From Vandiemenella viatica (Eukaryota > Arthropoda > Insecta > Orthoptera > Morabidae), in contig CM061919.1 of NCBI GenBank assembly GCA_031002005.1, positions 31,151,088 to 31,215,087 on the forward strand: a stretch of 64,000 nt of DNA. The letters are read 5' to 3'. The notes below the pieces were generated by a model, which was not told the DNA's origin, made no database searches, and was given only the letters and a program-made list of their open reading frames with translations. This document shows, piece after piece, positions 11,239-22,924 of the stretch (positions within the stretch are counted from its first letter, which is position 1; every line of letters starts with the position of its first letter). A program made the translations under genes and the position numbers.

Positions 11239-11988
11239 TGCAGTGTTCAATTTGTTTTCAATTTCAAGAAACAACTAGTTTGCCACAGAAGCCAAAAAGA
11301 TTGTAAGTATTTGTGACTTTAAACCAACTGATATAGAACTGATCAGACTTAGAACAAAATGTTTGAACTTGCAGTTCACATGTCATGATCATTTAAAAAT
11401 GTTTTGTCAACTTTTGAGAACAGGTAGAGAATATGTTGCGATCCTTTTAGAAGACATAAACCAAATGTCAGAAAAGGTCTAAGATCAATTTCTTTATCAT
11501 TTTCAAAGAAGTACCATGGTATTGAATTAGTACCTAGCAAGAAGTTGTGCATATCTTGAAGAAAATCAGTTATAGTATATAATACTGAAACTTATGAGAA
11601 TATTAACATTTCATCAGCCAGTGACTCTGAACCAAATGAATAAGACAATTATTTTAGTAAAAAGGTTTCATCATCTCAAACGTCTTTTAGAACTTCTGTT
11701 TGTAGTGAAAATAAAGAAGATCTTATGGATAAAGTGCAAGAAAAATTTTATGCAGTTATTTATGGAGAAAAATGGTGGATAGGGAAAGTGCAACAATGTT
11801 CTTTGAAGATGAGAGATGCAAAAATTCAATTCATGCACCCTTGTAGACCTTCCAAAACATTGATATGGCCAACACAAAGTGGCAGCTGTTGGGTCCCTTT
11901 TAAAACCATTATACAAGCAGTACCAGTGCCTGCATACTTCAGCATCAGGCAGAAACATATGTCCTGGAAAAAGATATTCAACAATTAA
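11239..11988 (+). pseudogene. Internally deleted transposase-like protein (unnamed family)
   Basis: An N-terminal piece (11239-11560, frameshifted) carries a Cys-rich start CSICF and FTCHDHLKMFCQLL. The C-terminal piece at 11725-11988 reads FYAVIYGEKWWIG, FMHPCRPSKTLIWP and SCWVPFKTII, a Trp-rich tail that I recall from unnamed transposon proteins of insects and cnidarians. The middle, where a catalytic core would lie, is absent. I cannot name the superfamily. Confidence 0.5.
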
Positions 11989-12508
11989 TTGTAGAATCAG
12001 TTAGGAACATTTTATAAATCAGCACCCATACAACAGGCATTTAATGTTAAAATCTAATGCTTTAATATTTTAAATATTCTTTTGCATGTTGATCCATTGC
12101 AACATCATCCATTACATGGTATTTTATTCTAAACTTCACGTTTCACATTCCAATTATATGACTAATACTGAAAAGAATCGCTAAATTACACACGGATAAA
12201 AATTTGTAAAACCAATAAGGGAATTTGAATGGACTTAGTCACACTTTCTAGCGCTGCAGGGTTATGGAACTGTGTGTTACAAATACACACAAACCTTAAG
12301 CGTAAGTAAAAAGTCAGTTCATTAAAGTACTCAAATGTAGAACTAAATCACAAAATATAGATCAACTATTTCTAGATAATTAAATCGTTTGCAAAAATAA
12401 CACGTTAATTTTGTTTTCACCATAACATATTTTGAAGCTAAGATTAACTTGATGGCAGTAGCAACAGTTGTAGGAGCAAATTATAAAAATTAATTACAGT
12501 AAATCCGT

Positions 12509-12760
12509 TTGCAGTGTGAATTAGCGATTCCAGATTTTCAGGCAGAAAGAAACAAAGTAGGAAACCTTTCGTATCTACCTTTGTTTCTACCTAACACTGA
12601 TACTTCTATGCGGTTTTGTGTTAAAAATTACTTCTTGCCTTCCAAGCCCGTTGGGTTAGAGATAACATCATGCATTGCATTAGGGAGGACGCGGATTTAA
12701 ACCCCGCCGGACATCGAATTTTAATTTTCCGTAAATCTCTCCGGTTGAGCTCCGGAAAAG
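12509..12760 (+). repeat. Possible second tRNA-like SINE head
   Basis: The stretch GTTGGGTTAGAGATAACATC...GGGAGGACGCGGATTTAAACC resembles a decayed pol III A and B box pair followed by CGCCGGACATCGAATTTTAA. The paralogous copy is at 23700-23956 in the right arm. The overlapping open frames on both arms are shadows of this repeat. Confidence 0.35.
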
Positions 12761-12875
12761 TTCCTTCAACAAGCTGTTATAGAAAATTTTCCGATCATAG
12801 TTCCAATACTCCTAGGATTCAAATCACATTGGTGTCAAAGAAACGAAAGAGAAGAAGAATAGGGAAAAAACTGAA

Positions 12876-13085
12876 CGTGGTGGGTGAGTAGTAATCCTGC
12901 TCGAATCCCCGTCCATCTAGATTTGAGTTTTCGATCATTTCCCCAAATCACTCCAGGCGGGTTGGTTCCTCCAAAAGGTCTTGGCTGAATTCCTCCCCAT
13001 TCCTTGCCTTCCTTGTCTCTAACCATACCTGCCTCTACTGACCTTGACAAGTTGTAAAGCCAGAAGCAAGTGAAAAATAATAATC
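12876..13085 (+). repeat. SINE (left arm copy)
   Basis: tRNA-derived SINE with a recognisable B-box region (CTCGAATCCCCGTCC), the conserved body (CCAAATCACTCCAGG, CTGAATTCCTCCCCATTCC) and the end CTGACCTTGACAAG. It is paired with the copy at 23397-23606, so it was present before the duplication that formed the palindrome. Confidence 0.85.
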
Positions 13086-13289
13086 TAGTTAAAATCCATG
13101 TGGATTAAAACAAAACTTGCCACCACGATTTCAATACAAGAAATTTCTCAAATAAAAATAATTACACCTCTGCGTCGTGTTTTGGACCTTTTCCTTGTTG
13201 GATTTATTTTATTGAACTGCCGACAATGGTAGCGATGGGTCTACAATGCTTGTTTCACATGTGGAGAGTCGGCAGTTGAGTGTTATTTT

Positions 13290-13335
13290 TTCCTTAGGGC
13301 TGGTCGATGTCGAAATCATTAGAGGGGAGAAATTT
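13290..13335 (-). repeat. Residual SINE 3' end after internal deletion
   Basis: Only the 3' end of a SINE remains here (GTCGATGTCGAAATCATTAGAGGGGAGAA). The right arm keeps the full copy at about 22925-23165. The left arm lost roughly 330 bp at a GAGAA/AAATTT junction, so this is a deletion here, not an insertion there. Confidence 0.75.
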
Positions 13336-13552
13336 AAGACAAGGTTATCAAACAAAAAGGTGACTGGCCGCTTTCAAAAATATTTCACAGATCCATCACA
13401 TCTGACAAAACATATTCTTTGTCTGGTGCCTGATAGCAATATGACTGACTACTAAGAAGAGCCTAAGGATATTAAGATAAAAAATTGGACAGTAGGCGGA
13501 CTGTAGTGAAGTTCTTTAGTACATGGTGTCATGACGTGATGCCTTTAAAACT

Positions 13553-13828
13553 ATGCGTGGTTATTACTTAAGGAGAAGTCCTTCCTGCTGTTTGAAGGAA
13601 ACTAGCTTTCAGAGGCAAGGAGGAAGTAACCGATCTGACAAACATTTTGAGGAAGCATTTATTTACCAGTGGCTCCAAGGAAGCGAAGAATACTTGTTCA
13701 GTAGAGTTATCCCTAATAAAGTGTGTGAATGGTATCATCCGTATTTGAAATATGTCCCTTTTCGAATGAGGAGCACCGACAAATTGTGTGGCATACATTT
13801 GCCGAAAGTAACCGAAACAACATCATAA
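13553..13828 (+). CDS. Unknown 91-codon open frame (left palindrome arm)
   Basis: An open frame with the same 91-codon length in both arms (partner 22273-22548, minus strand), with only about five amino-acid differences. No family, signal peptide or membrane segment is recognised. The outer arms are ~96% identical anyway, so conservation of the frame is weak evidence for coding. Probably non-coding repeat sequence; listed because it stays open in both copies. Confidence 0.2.
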   Translation: MRGYYLRRSPSCCLKETSFQRQGGSNRSDKHFEEAFIYQWLQGSEEYLFSRVIPNKVCEWYHPYLKYVPFRMRSTDKLCGIHLPKVTETTS

Positions 13829-14196
13829 AAATTGTTGCGTGGTTATATTTAGAGAACCGATGAAAGTGTTCAAAATTAACATTGAACTTATTAAAAATTT
13901 CTGAAAATTACTCTTAGTTAAATTCGACTTCAGAACATGCTCACTGCATCTTGTAAATATTCTACCCCTACTATTCGATTAAAGAATCAATTATCTATAA
14001 TTATGGTGCTATTTCTTAAAAAAACTGGAAGTGCACGTTATGGGAAATTGATTTGCCTCCAACTGTTAATTTAAATTTTTTAAGACCTTTGGAGCCTGTG
14101 ACTATTTATTCTGCTCCAGCTTATATTTTAATGAATATTGTGTCAGGTTTTGTGAGGTAATGTGGCAAATTATAGTGAAGCCAATACAAGAGTAGT

Positions 14197-14410
14197 GTCT
14201 TGGATGAGTCGTTAATGCTTTGTCCTCGCATTCGGTAGAACGCCAGTTCTAATCTCCGTCCGGGCATCAAGATTGGGGTTTTCCACTTCACGCGAATTCA
14301 GGGATGCTTTTTTCAGAAGGCCAAGTTCGAATTCCTTCCCATTTTTTGTCCTCAGTCCCATCCTGACCCCAATGACATCGACGGTACGGTAAGCCATAAT
14401 TAAAAAAAAA
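14197..14410 (+). repeat. SINE present only in the left arm
   Basis: SINE with the usual head (GTCCTCGCATTCGGTAGAACG), body (GGGATGCTTTTTTCAGAAGG) and an A-rich tail near 14402-14410. The right arm lacks it at the matching site (near 21900-21925), so it inserted after the arms separated. Confidence 0.8.
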
Positions 14411-14719
14411 TTATGACAATGCTTATTTAAACCACCCATGATCGAAGACAAACTCGAATCGGCGTCCCTTACAATTAGTGACAGCGTTCTAGCCCCTACA
14501 CTGCTAGGGCCAGCTTAGATGTCTTGGTTGGGGGCTTGAATGCGTCTGAAGGCTCACACAACAAGGAAATTAACAAACATTTTTGGTAGGGTATTTTCCT
14601 TATCCCCTTTAACTACTCTGAGTTTGTAGATACCTGAGGCTTGTCTGACATAGTTAAACAGACGAAAGAATTATACGAGATTTTAACCGTATACAGTTGA
14701 GGAACCAGGTCTTACTGAC

Positions 14720-14940
14720 CTTTTTTTTAATTTGTGTCTGGTTTTACCCATCTTCTACGTTGAGGTGATTGGAGATAGGAATGGGCTGGGGGTAAGGAAA
14801 CCTTTACAACATTTTCCCTGAGTGATTTGGAGAAACAGTAGAAAATCCATATCTGGATGGCCAGAAGGGGATTTGAACCCGTGTTCCCTCGAATGCATGG
14901 TCAGAACGTTACAGCTCACCCACCAAGCTTAGTATTCTGA
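14720..14940 (-). repeat. SINE shared by both arms (left copy)
   Basis: Minus-strand SINE: body GAGTGATTTGGAGAAACAGT and GATTTGAACCCGTGTTCCC precede the head GTTACAGCTCACCCACC. Its partner is the plus-strand copy at 18262-18495, at about 75% identity, showing that the SINE was already in place when the palindrome formed. Confidence 0.8.
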
Positions 14941-15180
14941 ACTGAATATAACAAGTATACATTCAGGAATGATAATTATAGACAGACTACACCATGGATT
15001 TTGTTTAATATATTTGTCCTGCAGCCTGGTAGTAGACGTAGAAATATTTTATTCACTAGAGCAGTTTGTTTTTCCCAATTACAACTTGAAGAAAGAGCTC
15101 AATCTCATGTTTCCCTTGCTGCCTGTACCTTTGTGTTCATACCATTCCAAATCTTCACACAATTACATTACAGAAATTTA

Positions 15181-15182
<2 letters not shown>

Positions 15183-15211
<29 letters not shown>

Positions 15212-15212
15212 G
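15183..15212 (+). repeat. (CA)n microsatellite
   Basis: About 14 CA units. The open frames on both strands that cross it (T-H-T-H and V-C-V-C runs) are artefacts of this repeat. The right arm lacks it. Confidence 0.95.
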
Positions 15213-16289
15213 TCTGATTGTCTTAAAATATATTTTGGTGATACAAATGTTTGTGAATTTTTTTTTAACTGTGTTAGTGATTGCCTTAGCCAAGAAATTA
15301 ACGCGTGTACCCATTGATGCAGCCTCATGTACCTCTGGGGAATACACGTACCTTTAATTGTGAAACACTGCACTAGAGATTTCCCATCTGAATCACTTCT
15401 TGTCTCATAAATTCGGAACTAACCATAATACACTCATTTTTGTATTCACGTAGGTAGCCCCTCAGTAAGTTTTTCAAAGCAAACATCATTTTCCTTTTAA
15501 AAATTCAGCTTATTCCAGTTTGAAAGGCAATCATCCACTTGCTTCAGAATACAGATATAATAATTTTAAAAGCTCAACTGTGTATAGAAATAGTTAGTGT
15601 CGCTAACTGTAACAATGACAGCGTTCTTTTTCCAGGACCATTCTACCTAGTAGAAATTGCCATGGTAGTCACCATCGTGAGAAGAATTAGTATGCCGGTT
15701 CAATTTCCCGTCTGCTATCAGATTTAGTATTTCCATGTTTTCTAAAAATATTTCGAGATTAATGCAAGGAAGATTGCTCTAAAAGACATTGATCAAATTG
15801 TTTCGTGTTCTTTGTTCAAAATTGTCTCATATATTAGTTTACCTCGACTGTAATAAGGTGTTTAGCCCTAAGAATTAAAAACTATTAATGTATAAAAAAG
15901 AAGAATTGATGTGCAATTTAGAAAGGAGAAATCACAATTTCAAAATACTATCAATCCGTAACATCATAACTGCAAAATAAATTTTTTAACTGCACAGAAA
16001 TTATGATTCTTTGCACTAAAAATACTGTATTGACAAGTATTTGATGATTCCATGAAAGGCATGGTTTTCAATCGTCGTTCACAAAATCACAGCTTATTAT
16101 TTCATTGATATCTGAAAATTCATTTTGGATAGCTTTTAAAATATCACCACTTATTAGGTGGGTTGAGGGGTCATAAACAATTCCTGTTGAATTTGTCTGG
16201 AGCGCTTCACAGTACCTAGTATTTAAAAGTTATTCACACATCGAAATGAGATAATTAGTAGCAGATATCATTTTTAAACGATTTTAACC

Positions 16290-17175
16290 CAGCAGTTTTT
16301 CTGTCAAACAATTTACAGTTACAACATTTATTTTCGATATTGCTTTTTGTAAGCTCCAATGAAGGGAAATGTAGTTTTATCTTGTATACAATGCCAGACA
16401 ATTCACAGTCACAGTAGAAGGAAATACGCATCGTTTTCTGTCAAGACTTCCTAATCAAATGGGAGAGTTGTATTCAAACTTCAGTCTACTTCTGTGTGAA
16501 TCGTTACATCAGCCACATCTAGAGATATAATTGACTTGAGAAGGTGGCAAATATTACTTTGCATGAAGAGCAAAATTCAAAGGGTTTTATTGCTAGAATC
16601 GTGAGGATTCACAAATAAACCGTGGAAAGCCGTATATCAAGTTATCAAAAGGAAGGGAATGTCATAAAACAGTCGCACACAAGCACACCAAAAAAAAATC
16701 TGGCCAGGATCAGAAATCTTTCGATTTTGTGGAAGCTTCCCTTTTTACAGAGCATTGCAACTTAAAGATACACTAAAGATTGTTTGTTTGCAGTGGATTA
16801 GATATTGCCATTTGTAAAGGTTGGTAATTGCAGGTCAGTCATCTGTGTAACGAAAGATCTAGACGATCGACTTATTTTTTAAACTTGTGTGTCTATTTTC
16901 TGCTACATGATTTTGCCATCTGTAAGGCAGTAATTTTCGTGGGACATATATCATGTTCCATCAGGACAGGTATCTCGTCCAACAGACCCACTTATTTTAG
17001 ATGGCTGGTCAAGCAACCAAAGGTGCTGGAAACTGATAAGCCAGTCAAAAACGTTGATGTGAACCCAGTAGAAAATTCACAGGAACAAATGGTACAAATT
17101 ATATGAAAGACAGAATATGTGTCGATGACACGGTGTCAACTGTCAGGTACCACTTACGATACATTGGAAGTACTT
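16290..17175. other. Palindrome centre (spacer), nothing recognised
   Basis: Between the arms homology is no longer visible by eye. Open frames (for example 16828-17106) have no family similarity. If the palindrome arose by inverted duplication, this is the original turn-around region. Confidence 0.4.
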
Positions 17176-18261
17176 TCTGAGATCAATAATTAATGCCTCT
17201 TTAGTTCCATAAATTACTGGAACTTTTTGCACTAGATGCTGTACTATTCTGCGATATCATTCCCATATTTACCTCCTGATCCTTTTCCATATCTACTTTG
17301 CCTCCACTCCCCCCTCAAAAGTTTTTGGAAAGAACATAAATATTATTCAAAGCAGGGATATTTAACCATCAGTAGACGGTTACGTAGTGGAAATACAGAC
17401 TGGTCAATTGATAAAATACTGAACACCAAATTACTTCAGATATATATATATAAAAAAAAGAATAAGCTGTGGTCTTTGATATAATAAACATATTTTGAGT
17501 ACAAAGAAGCCTATATGCTATTTTTCAACAAAAAAAATATTTTGCTGTTATGGTGGTATAGATTGACAATATCTTGGAGATATAATTTATCCTCTGAGAA
17601 CTAAACATACGTTCATCTTTTTATATAATAAACAGTTTCTTTTAATATTTAAGGCTAAACGCCTAGTTGCAATGGAAATAAATAAATAGAGGAGAGAATT
17701 GTGAATACAGAAAATGAAACAATTTGATCAATGCCTTATAGAGCAGTCATCCCGACATTAAACTGGAAACATTTTTAGAAAACATAGAAAAATGAAATTT
17801 GATAGACAACAGGTATTTGAAACAGTATCCTAAATCTTCTCGTGATGGGAGATACCATTGTATTGTCTACAGTCTTGGAAAAAGAATGCTGTTAATCTTA
17901 TAGTTAGTGACGTTGGCTAATTCCATATGCAGTTGAGGTTTAAAATTATTATGTCTGTATTTTGAAAAAAAAAAAAATAGATGATTGCTTTTCAAACTGG
18001 AAAAACCTGTAATTGTAAAAGGATAATGATGTTTTCTTCGACAAACTAACTAAGAGGTTACCTACGTTCTTATAAAAGTAAGTGTATTCTGGCTGGTTCT
18101 GGATTCATGAGAAACGAAGTGATTAAGATTTGATAATTCATTTAAAATTTCTGCATCTACTGCAATGCTACAGGATAGATTTATTAAATAAAATTCGTGT
18201 TGGAGTCAGTCAATAATTATTGTTCCTATATGTATACTCGTTCAGAAAACTCAGATCAGAA

Positions 18262-18495
18262 AACTAAGCAAGGTGGGTGAGCTGTAACGTTCTGGTCTCG
18301 CATGCAAGAGGCCGCAAGTTCAAATCCGCGACTGGCCATCCTGTTATGGATTTTCTACTGTTTCTCCAAATCAATACAGGCAAACGTCGGGACACTTCCT
18401 TCAAAAGGCCCATTCCTAGCCCCCAGTTCAATCCTGTCTCTATCACCACAACGTCAAAGAAGGGCAAAAATAGACAAGATTTTAAAAAAAAAAAA
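18262..18495 (+). repeat. SINE shared by both arms (right copy)
   Basis: Head GGTGGGTGAGCTGTAACGTT, B-box-like AGTTCAAATCCGC, body CCAAATCAATACAGG and GGGACACTTCCTTCAAAAGG, end ATCACCACAACGTC, then a poly-A tail at 18482-18496. Partner of 14720-14940. Confidence 0.85.
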
Positions 18496-19422
18496 AGGTT
18501 AAAAAGACTTGTTTCCTCAAGGATAAAATTCTTTCTTCTCTTGAACTGTTTCCTACAACAGCCTCAGGTGGCAATATACACAGAGTAGTTGAAGGAAGAT
18601 GGGGAAAATGGTATGCCTGAAATGTCTGATAATTTCCTTCTTGTGCAGGCCTTCAGAACTGTAATCCGTGTTAGCAAACACATTCACATATTCCTTCGAT
18701 AGAATCCCAACCAAGACACTTAGGCCGGGCGCATATTGACGCGCAGTCGACGCAGGTGGCGTAGCACAGTTTCTGTGTCTCTACCTTTTAGGGCGGAACA
18801 GCGCATATTGAGACGCAGAGCAGGGCAGCGCAGTACTGCGCCGCACGTGGCCTGCGCCACGTTGTGATCACGACACAGAAACAGTGCCACGCAGCTCACT
18901 CGTGCTGGTTTTTTGCCGTAACACTTCTTGCATTATTTATAATAGTGATTTACTTATGATCATTTTCAACTATGGATTAAATGATTAAACTGGTGCGTAA
19001 CTAACCTGCAATTCACAATATCAGTCATAATAAATAAATAAAAATTAAATTTAAACAAGAAATTTGGACAATGAGCCCAACAAGTGGCGAGTAAATTCAG
19101 CATTTACTTATCATACAATTGTCTACTTACAATTTTATCTTTTTGAATTTATTTTTAATAAAACTTTGAAAAAGATTAATATATAGGCTATTATTACATT
19201 ATTTGTTTTCTTATTATTTGTACTACATCATTCAATAGGGCATACGTCCGACTGAATTGAGCTCTTCTCCTTTTTCTCACTCTTCATCGCAACCTACGTA
19301 CAACTCCTAACGAGAGAGGGAGGATTCTTGTGAAGACAATTTCCCGAATAATTTGTTGAACACTGCTTTTTTAGTTTCAAGTGTTTCTTATGTTATGTTA
19401 TGTAGTTTTCTTAAAAATATAA

Positions 19423-21288
19423 TCTTATATATATATAAAAATAGACGTGTTTTTTCCTGTATATCACTTTTCAGCCACCACTACCTAGCACAGATCAATG
19501 ATGTTTGTGGGTGAAAGTAGCATGCAGTTTTCTGTCGTGCACAACGTTGGCCGAATGCCGATAGCTGTTGGGTTGTGGGAGATATAATGATTAAAGTTGG
19601 TCAGTGCAGGGCGTTTTCATATTTCGACCAAAAATTCGTATCTCCGTATACTTCTCTTTCCTGTCACAACTACATAACATAGACTTTTGGTGTTTGTGTG
19701 TGGTAGTAGAATCGTCTTTCCTGTCGTGCACTATGGTTGTTAGATGTCGGTAGCTATGGGGGTGTGGGAGAAATGGAGGTTGAAAGTAGTCGACCTGTGG
19801 CAGTTTCATACTTCTGCCAAAGACAAAAGTGTCATGGTGTATCACTTTTCAGCGAAAACTATAGATCACAGATAACTGGCGTTTGTGTGTAGTAGTAGCA
19901 CAGAGTCACCTTTCGATCACAACAGCGGCCGAATTTCACAAACTGTGGTACTGTGGTAGATATGGTGGTTGTAAGTGGCCGACAAAGGATATTTTTGTAT
20001 TTCGACTGTCTCCGCATATGTCACTTTTCTGCAACAACTACATAGCATAGAGCATTGGTGTTTGTGTTTGGTAGTAGAATCGTATCTCATGTAGTGCACT
20101 ATGGTTGTTAGATGTCGGTAGCTATGGGGGTGTGGGAGAAATGGGGGTTGAAAGTGGTCGACCTGTGGCAATTTCATACTTCTGCCAAAGACAAAAGTGT
20201 CATGGTGTATCACTTTTCAGCGAAAACTATAGATCACAGATAACTGGCGTTTGTGTGTAGTAGTAGCACAGAGTCACCTTTCTATCAAAACAGCGGCTGA
20301 ATTTCAGAAACTGTGGTACTGTAGTAGATATGGTGGTTGTAAGTGGCCAACCAAGGATATTTTCGTATTTCGACTGTCTCCGCATATGTCACTTTTCTGC
20401 CACAACTACATAGCATAGAGCATTGGTGTTTGTGTTTGGTAGTAGAATCGTATCTCATGTAGTGCACTATGGTTGTTAGATGTCGGTAGCTATGGGGGTG
20501 TGGGAGAAATGGGGGTTGAAAGTGGTCGACCTGTGGCAATTTCATACTTCTGCCAAAGAAAAAAGTGTCATGGTGTATCACTTTTCAGCGAAAACTATAG
20601 ATCACAGATAACTGGCGTTTGTGTGTAGTAGTAGCACAGAGTCACCTTTCGATCACAACAGCGGCCGAATTTCAGAAACTGTGGTACTGTGGTAGATATG
20701 GTGGTTGTAAGTGGCCGACCAAGGATATTTTCGTATTTCAACGAAAGGCATGTGGCTGCGCAGATTTCACTTTTCTACCACGACTTCATACCATAGAGCA
20801 TTGGTGTTTATGTGTGGTAGTAGAATCGTGTCTGTTGTCGTGCACTATGGTTGTTAGATGTCTGTAGCTATGGGGGTGTGGAAGATATGGGGGGATGAAA
20901 ATGGTTGACCTGCGGCAATTTCATATTTCACGTGTCACGGTGTATCACTTTTAAGTGAAAACTATCAATCGCAGATCACTGGCGTTTGTGTGTGGTAGTA
21001 ACACAGAGTCTCCCATCGATCACAACGTAGGCCGAAATTCGGTAACTGTGGGAGTGTTTGCGATATGGTGTTTGAAATTGGTCGATCATGAATATTTTCG
21101 TGTTTCATCCAAAGACTTGTGTGTATCCGTAAATTTTACCTTGCTGCCGGAACTACATAGCGCAGAAGACTGGTACTTGTGTGTGGTAATAGTATCCAGT
21201 CTCCCATCGTGCACTGGGGTGGTTAGATGTCTATAGCTGTCAATATGAATTCTTTACAATCACGAACGAAGTCGTGGGTACCATCTAG
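19423..21288 (+). mobile_element. Non-autonomous Helitron inside the Harbinger-like element
   Basis: Starts with TC after an A (A|TCTTATATATATAAAAA), ends CTAG before a T, and has the hairpin CACGA-ACGAAG-TCGTG at 21261-21276, nine bases before CTAG. These are the standard Helitron hallmarks (5' TC, 3' CTRR, subterminal hairpin, A|T target). Nearly all of the interior is a tandem array; no Rep/helicase gene. Confidence 0.75.
19459..21245 (+). repeat. Dimeric tandem array, ~184-bp monomers in 368-bp pairs
   Basis: About ten monomers beginning near CACTTTTC-x-GC (around 19465, 19645, 19840, 20022, 20208, 20390, 20576, 20765, 20945 and 21135). Alternate monomers are much more alike than neighbours: units at 19840-20207 and 20208-20575 differ at few positions. 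So a 184-bp unit was doubled to a 368-bp dimer which then amplified. Repeated minus- and plus-strand frames of 82-98 codons here are artefacts. Confidence 0.9.
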
Positions 21289-22272
21289 TATGAAATAAAA
21301 GAGAAAAACATTCATATAAATGTCATGTACCATCAAATGCTAAATAATTAAATAAATAACCACGAAAATACTGCGAGATTATCTTCAGTTTTAATAGGTA
21401 TTTGAGGGTTGTCGAGAAAATAACAGGTTACATTATGGCGTGAATCTCCACTCGAGTCATTCCAAAATAATCTTTTGAGTATTCTCTTGTCACTGCAAAA
21501 GCTAGATGAGAGTTTCTTCTTTTCATATACTCACTTTTGCATAGTTTTATCTAACTCAGTTTCTGTTAAAGTAATAACAAGTTTCCAAGCTCGGCATCCC
21601 AGTCTGATTCAGAAATCAAAAATCGAGTTAATGCATCGACAAGTTTTTGGTTACACTTTTTTTGTCGGTTTCTTGCGCAACACAACAATGCTTTGTAAAC
21701 TGCCGCACGAAACTGCACTCTAATATGCACGTTTAACTGTGCAACACAGTTTTATTGTCTGTGATGCCCTGCTCTATGCTGCCCCTACGGCGCCATGCAA
21801 CCTCAATGTGCGCCCCGGGTTAAGCTGGACCTAGGAGTGTAGAATTTAGAAGGCTATCAACGATTATAAGGATCGCTGATTCAAGTTCATCCTCACACAT
21901 GGGTGGTTTAAATGAGCGTGTTACTTGTCTTGAGGTGGTTCACTATAGTTTACAACATTACCTCAGCAAAGCCTGACACAATAGTCATTAAAATATGAGC
22001 AGACTGCGAAGGTCATAAAATTAGCATTTAAATTGGTAGATGGAGGCAAATCAAATTTCCATAATGTGCACTTCCAGTTTTTTAAGAAATAGCACCATAA
22101 TTATGGAAAATTGATTATTTAATCGAATAGTACGAGTAGAACATTTACAAGATGCAGTGAGCATATTCTGAAGTCGAATTTCATTAAGAGTAAATTTCAG
22201 AAATTTTTAATAAGTTCAATGTTAATTTTGAACACTTTCATCGGTTCTCTAAATATAACCACGCAACAATTT

Positions 22273-22548
22273 TTATGATGTTGTTTCGGTTACTTTCGGC
22301 AAATGTATGCCACACAATTTGTCGGTGCTCCTCATTCGAAAAGGGACATATTTCAAATACGGATGATACCATTCACACAATTTATTAGGGATAACTCTAC
22401 TGAACAAGTATTCTTCGCTTCCTCGGAGCCACTGGTAAATAAATGCTTCCTCAAAATGTTTGTCAGATCGGTTACTTCCTCCTTGCCTCTGAAAGCTAGT
22501 TTCCTTCAAACAGCAGGATTGACTTCTCCTTAAGTAATAACCACACAT
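22273..22548 (-). CDS. Unknown 91-codon open frame (right palindrome arm)
   Basis: Partner of 13553-13828, still open and of the same length. No recognised domain. Same caution: the surrounding arm sequence is almost as well conserved as the frame. Confidence 0.2.
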   Translation of the reverse strand: MCGYYLRRSQSCCLKETSFQRQGGSNRSDKHFEEAFIYQWLRGSEEYLFSRVIPNKLCEWYHPYLKYVPFRMRSTDKLCGIHLPKVTETTS

Positions 22549-22924
22549 AGTTTTAAAGGCATCACGTCATGACACCATGTACTAAAGAACTTCACTACAG
22601 TCCGCCTACTGTCCAATTTTTTATCTTAATATCCTTAGACTCTTCTTAGTAGTCAGTCATATTGCTATCAGGCACCAGACAAAGAATATGTTTTGTCAGA
22701 TGTGATGGATCTGTGAAATATTTTTGAAGGCGGCCAGTAGCCTTTTTGTTCAATAACCTTGTCTTAAATTTTTAATGGTATGCCCTGCCACTTTACCCGA
22801 TAGCCATTCATCTATCTAAGCCTTTTATTGTGATCATCCTGTGTACTGACATATTTCATAATTGTGTTTTGCTCCCACAAGTGAAAGACGACACAAGACA
22901 TGCACTACACTCACTCCAACACCC

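Larger units (their letters stand above)
10515..12153 (+). mobile_element. DNA element with ~160-bp terminal inverted repeats
   Basis: Positions 10515-10680 and the reverse complement of about 11995-12153 match over some 160 bp (ends TTGGAATGTGAAACGTGAAG). Between them lie a 4 x 30-bp tandem repeat and remnants of a protein. Its right end coincides with the left edge of the large palindrome, so one may have inserted at or truncated the other. No convincing target duplication was found. Confidence 0.7.
12152..16290 (+). repeat. Left arm of giant imperfect palindrome
   Basis: Matches the reverse complement of about 17175-24313 once the Harbinger-like element there is removed. Sampled identity is ~95-97% from 12152 to about 14050 and ~72-78% further in. 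The arm holds three SINE-derived segments also present in the other arm, one SINE of its own (14197-14410), and the pre-insertion site of the Harbinger-like element (AGCTTAGATGTC near 14512-14523). The inner limit is blurred by divergence; homology is clear to about 16050 and weak beyond. Confidence 0.85.
18723..21819. mobile_element. PIF/Harbinger-like non-autonomous element
   Basis: The ends GGCCGGGCGCATATTGA and (reverse complement) CCCGGGGCGCACATTGA are imperfect inverted repeats flanked by TTA at 18720-18722 and 21820-21822. A 3-bp TTA/TAA duplication and G/C-rich ends fit PIF/Harbinger. GCGCATATTGAGACGCAG recurs subterminally (~18806). The left arm of the palindrome is the empty site. 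No transposase is present; most of the inside is a Helitron. Confidence 0.75.

Noticed and set aside
15001..15373. Frames with T-H-T-H and V-C-V-C runs
   Set aside because: Artefact of a (CA)n repeat; flanks are palindrome-arm sequence without a domain.
19591..21236. Series of similar 82-98 codon frames on both strands
   Set aside because: Produced by the 184/368-bp tandem array; repeated frames follow the repeat period, not a protein family.
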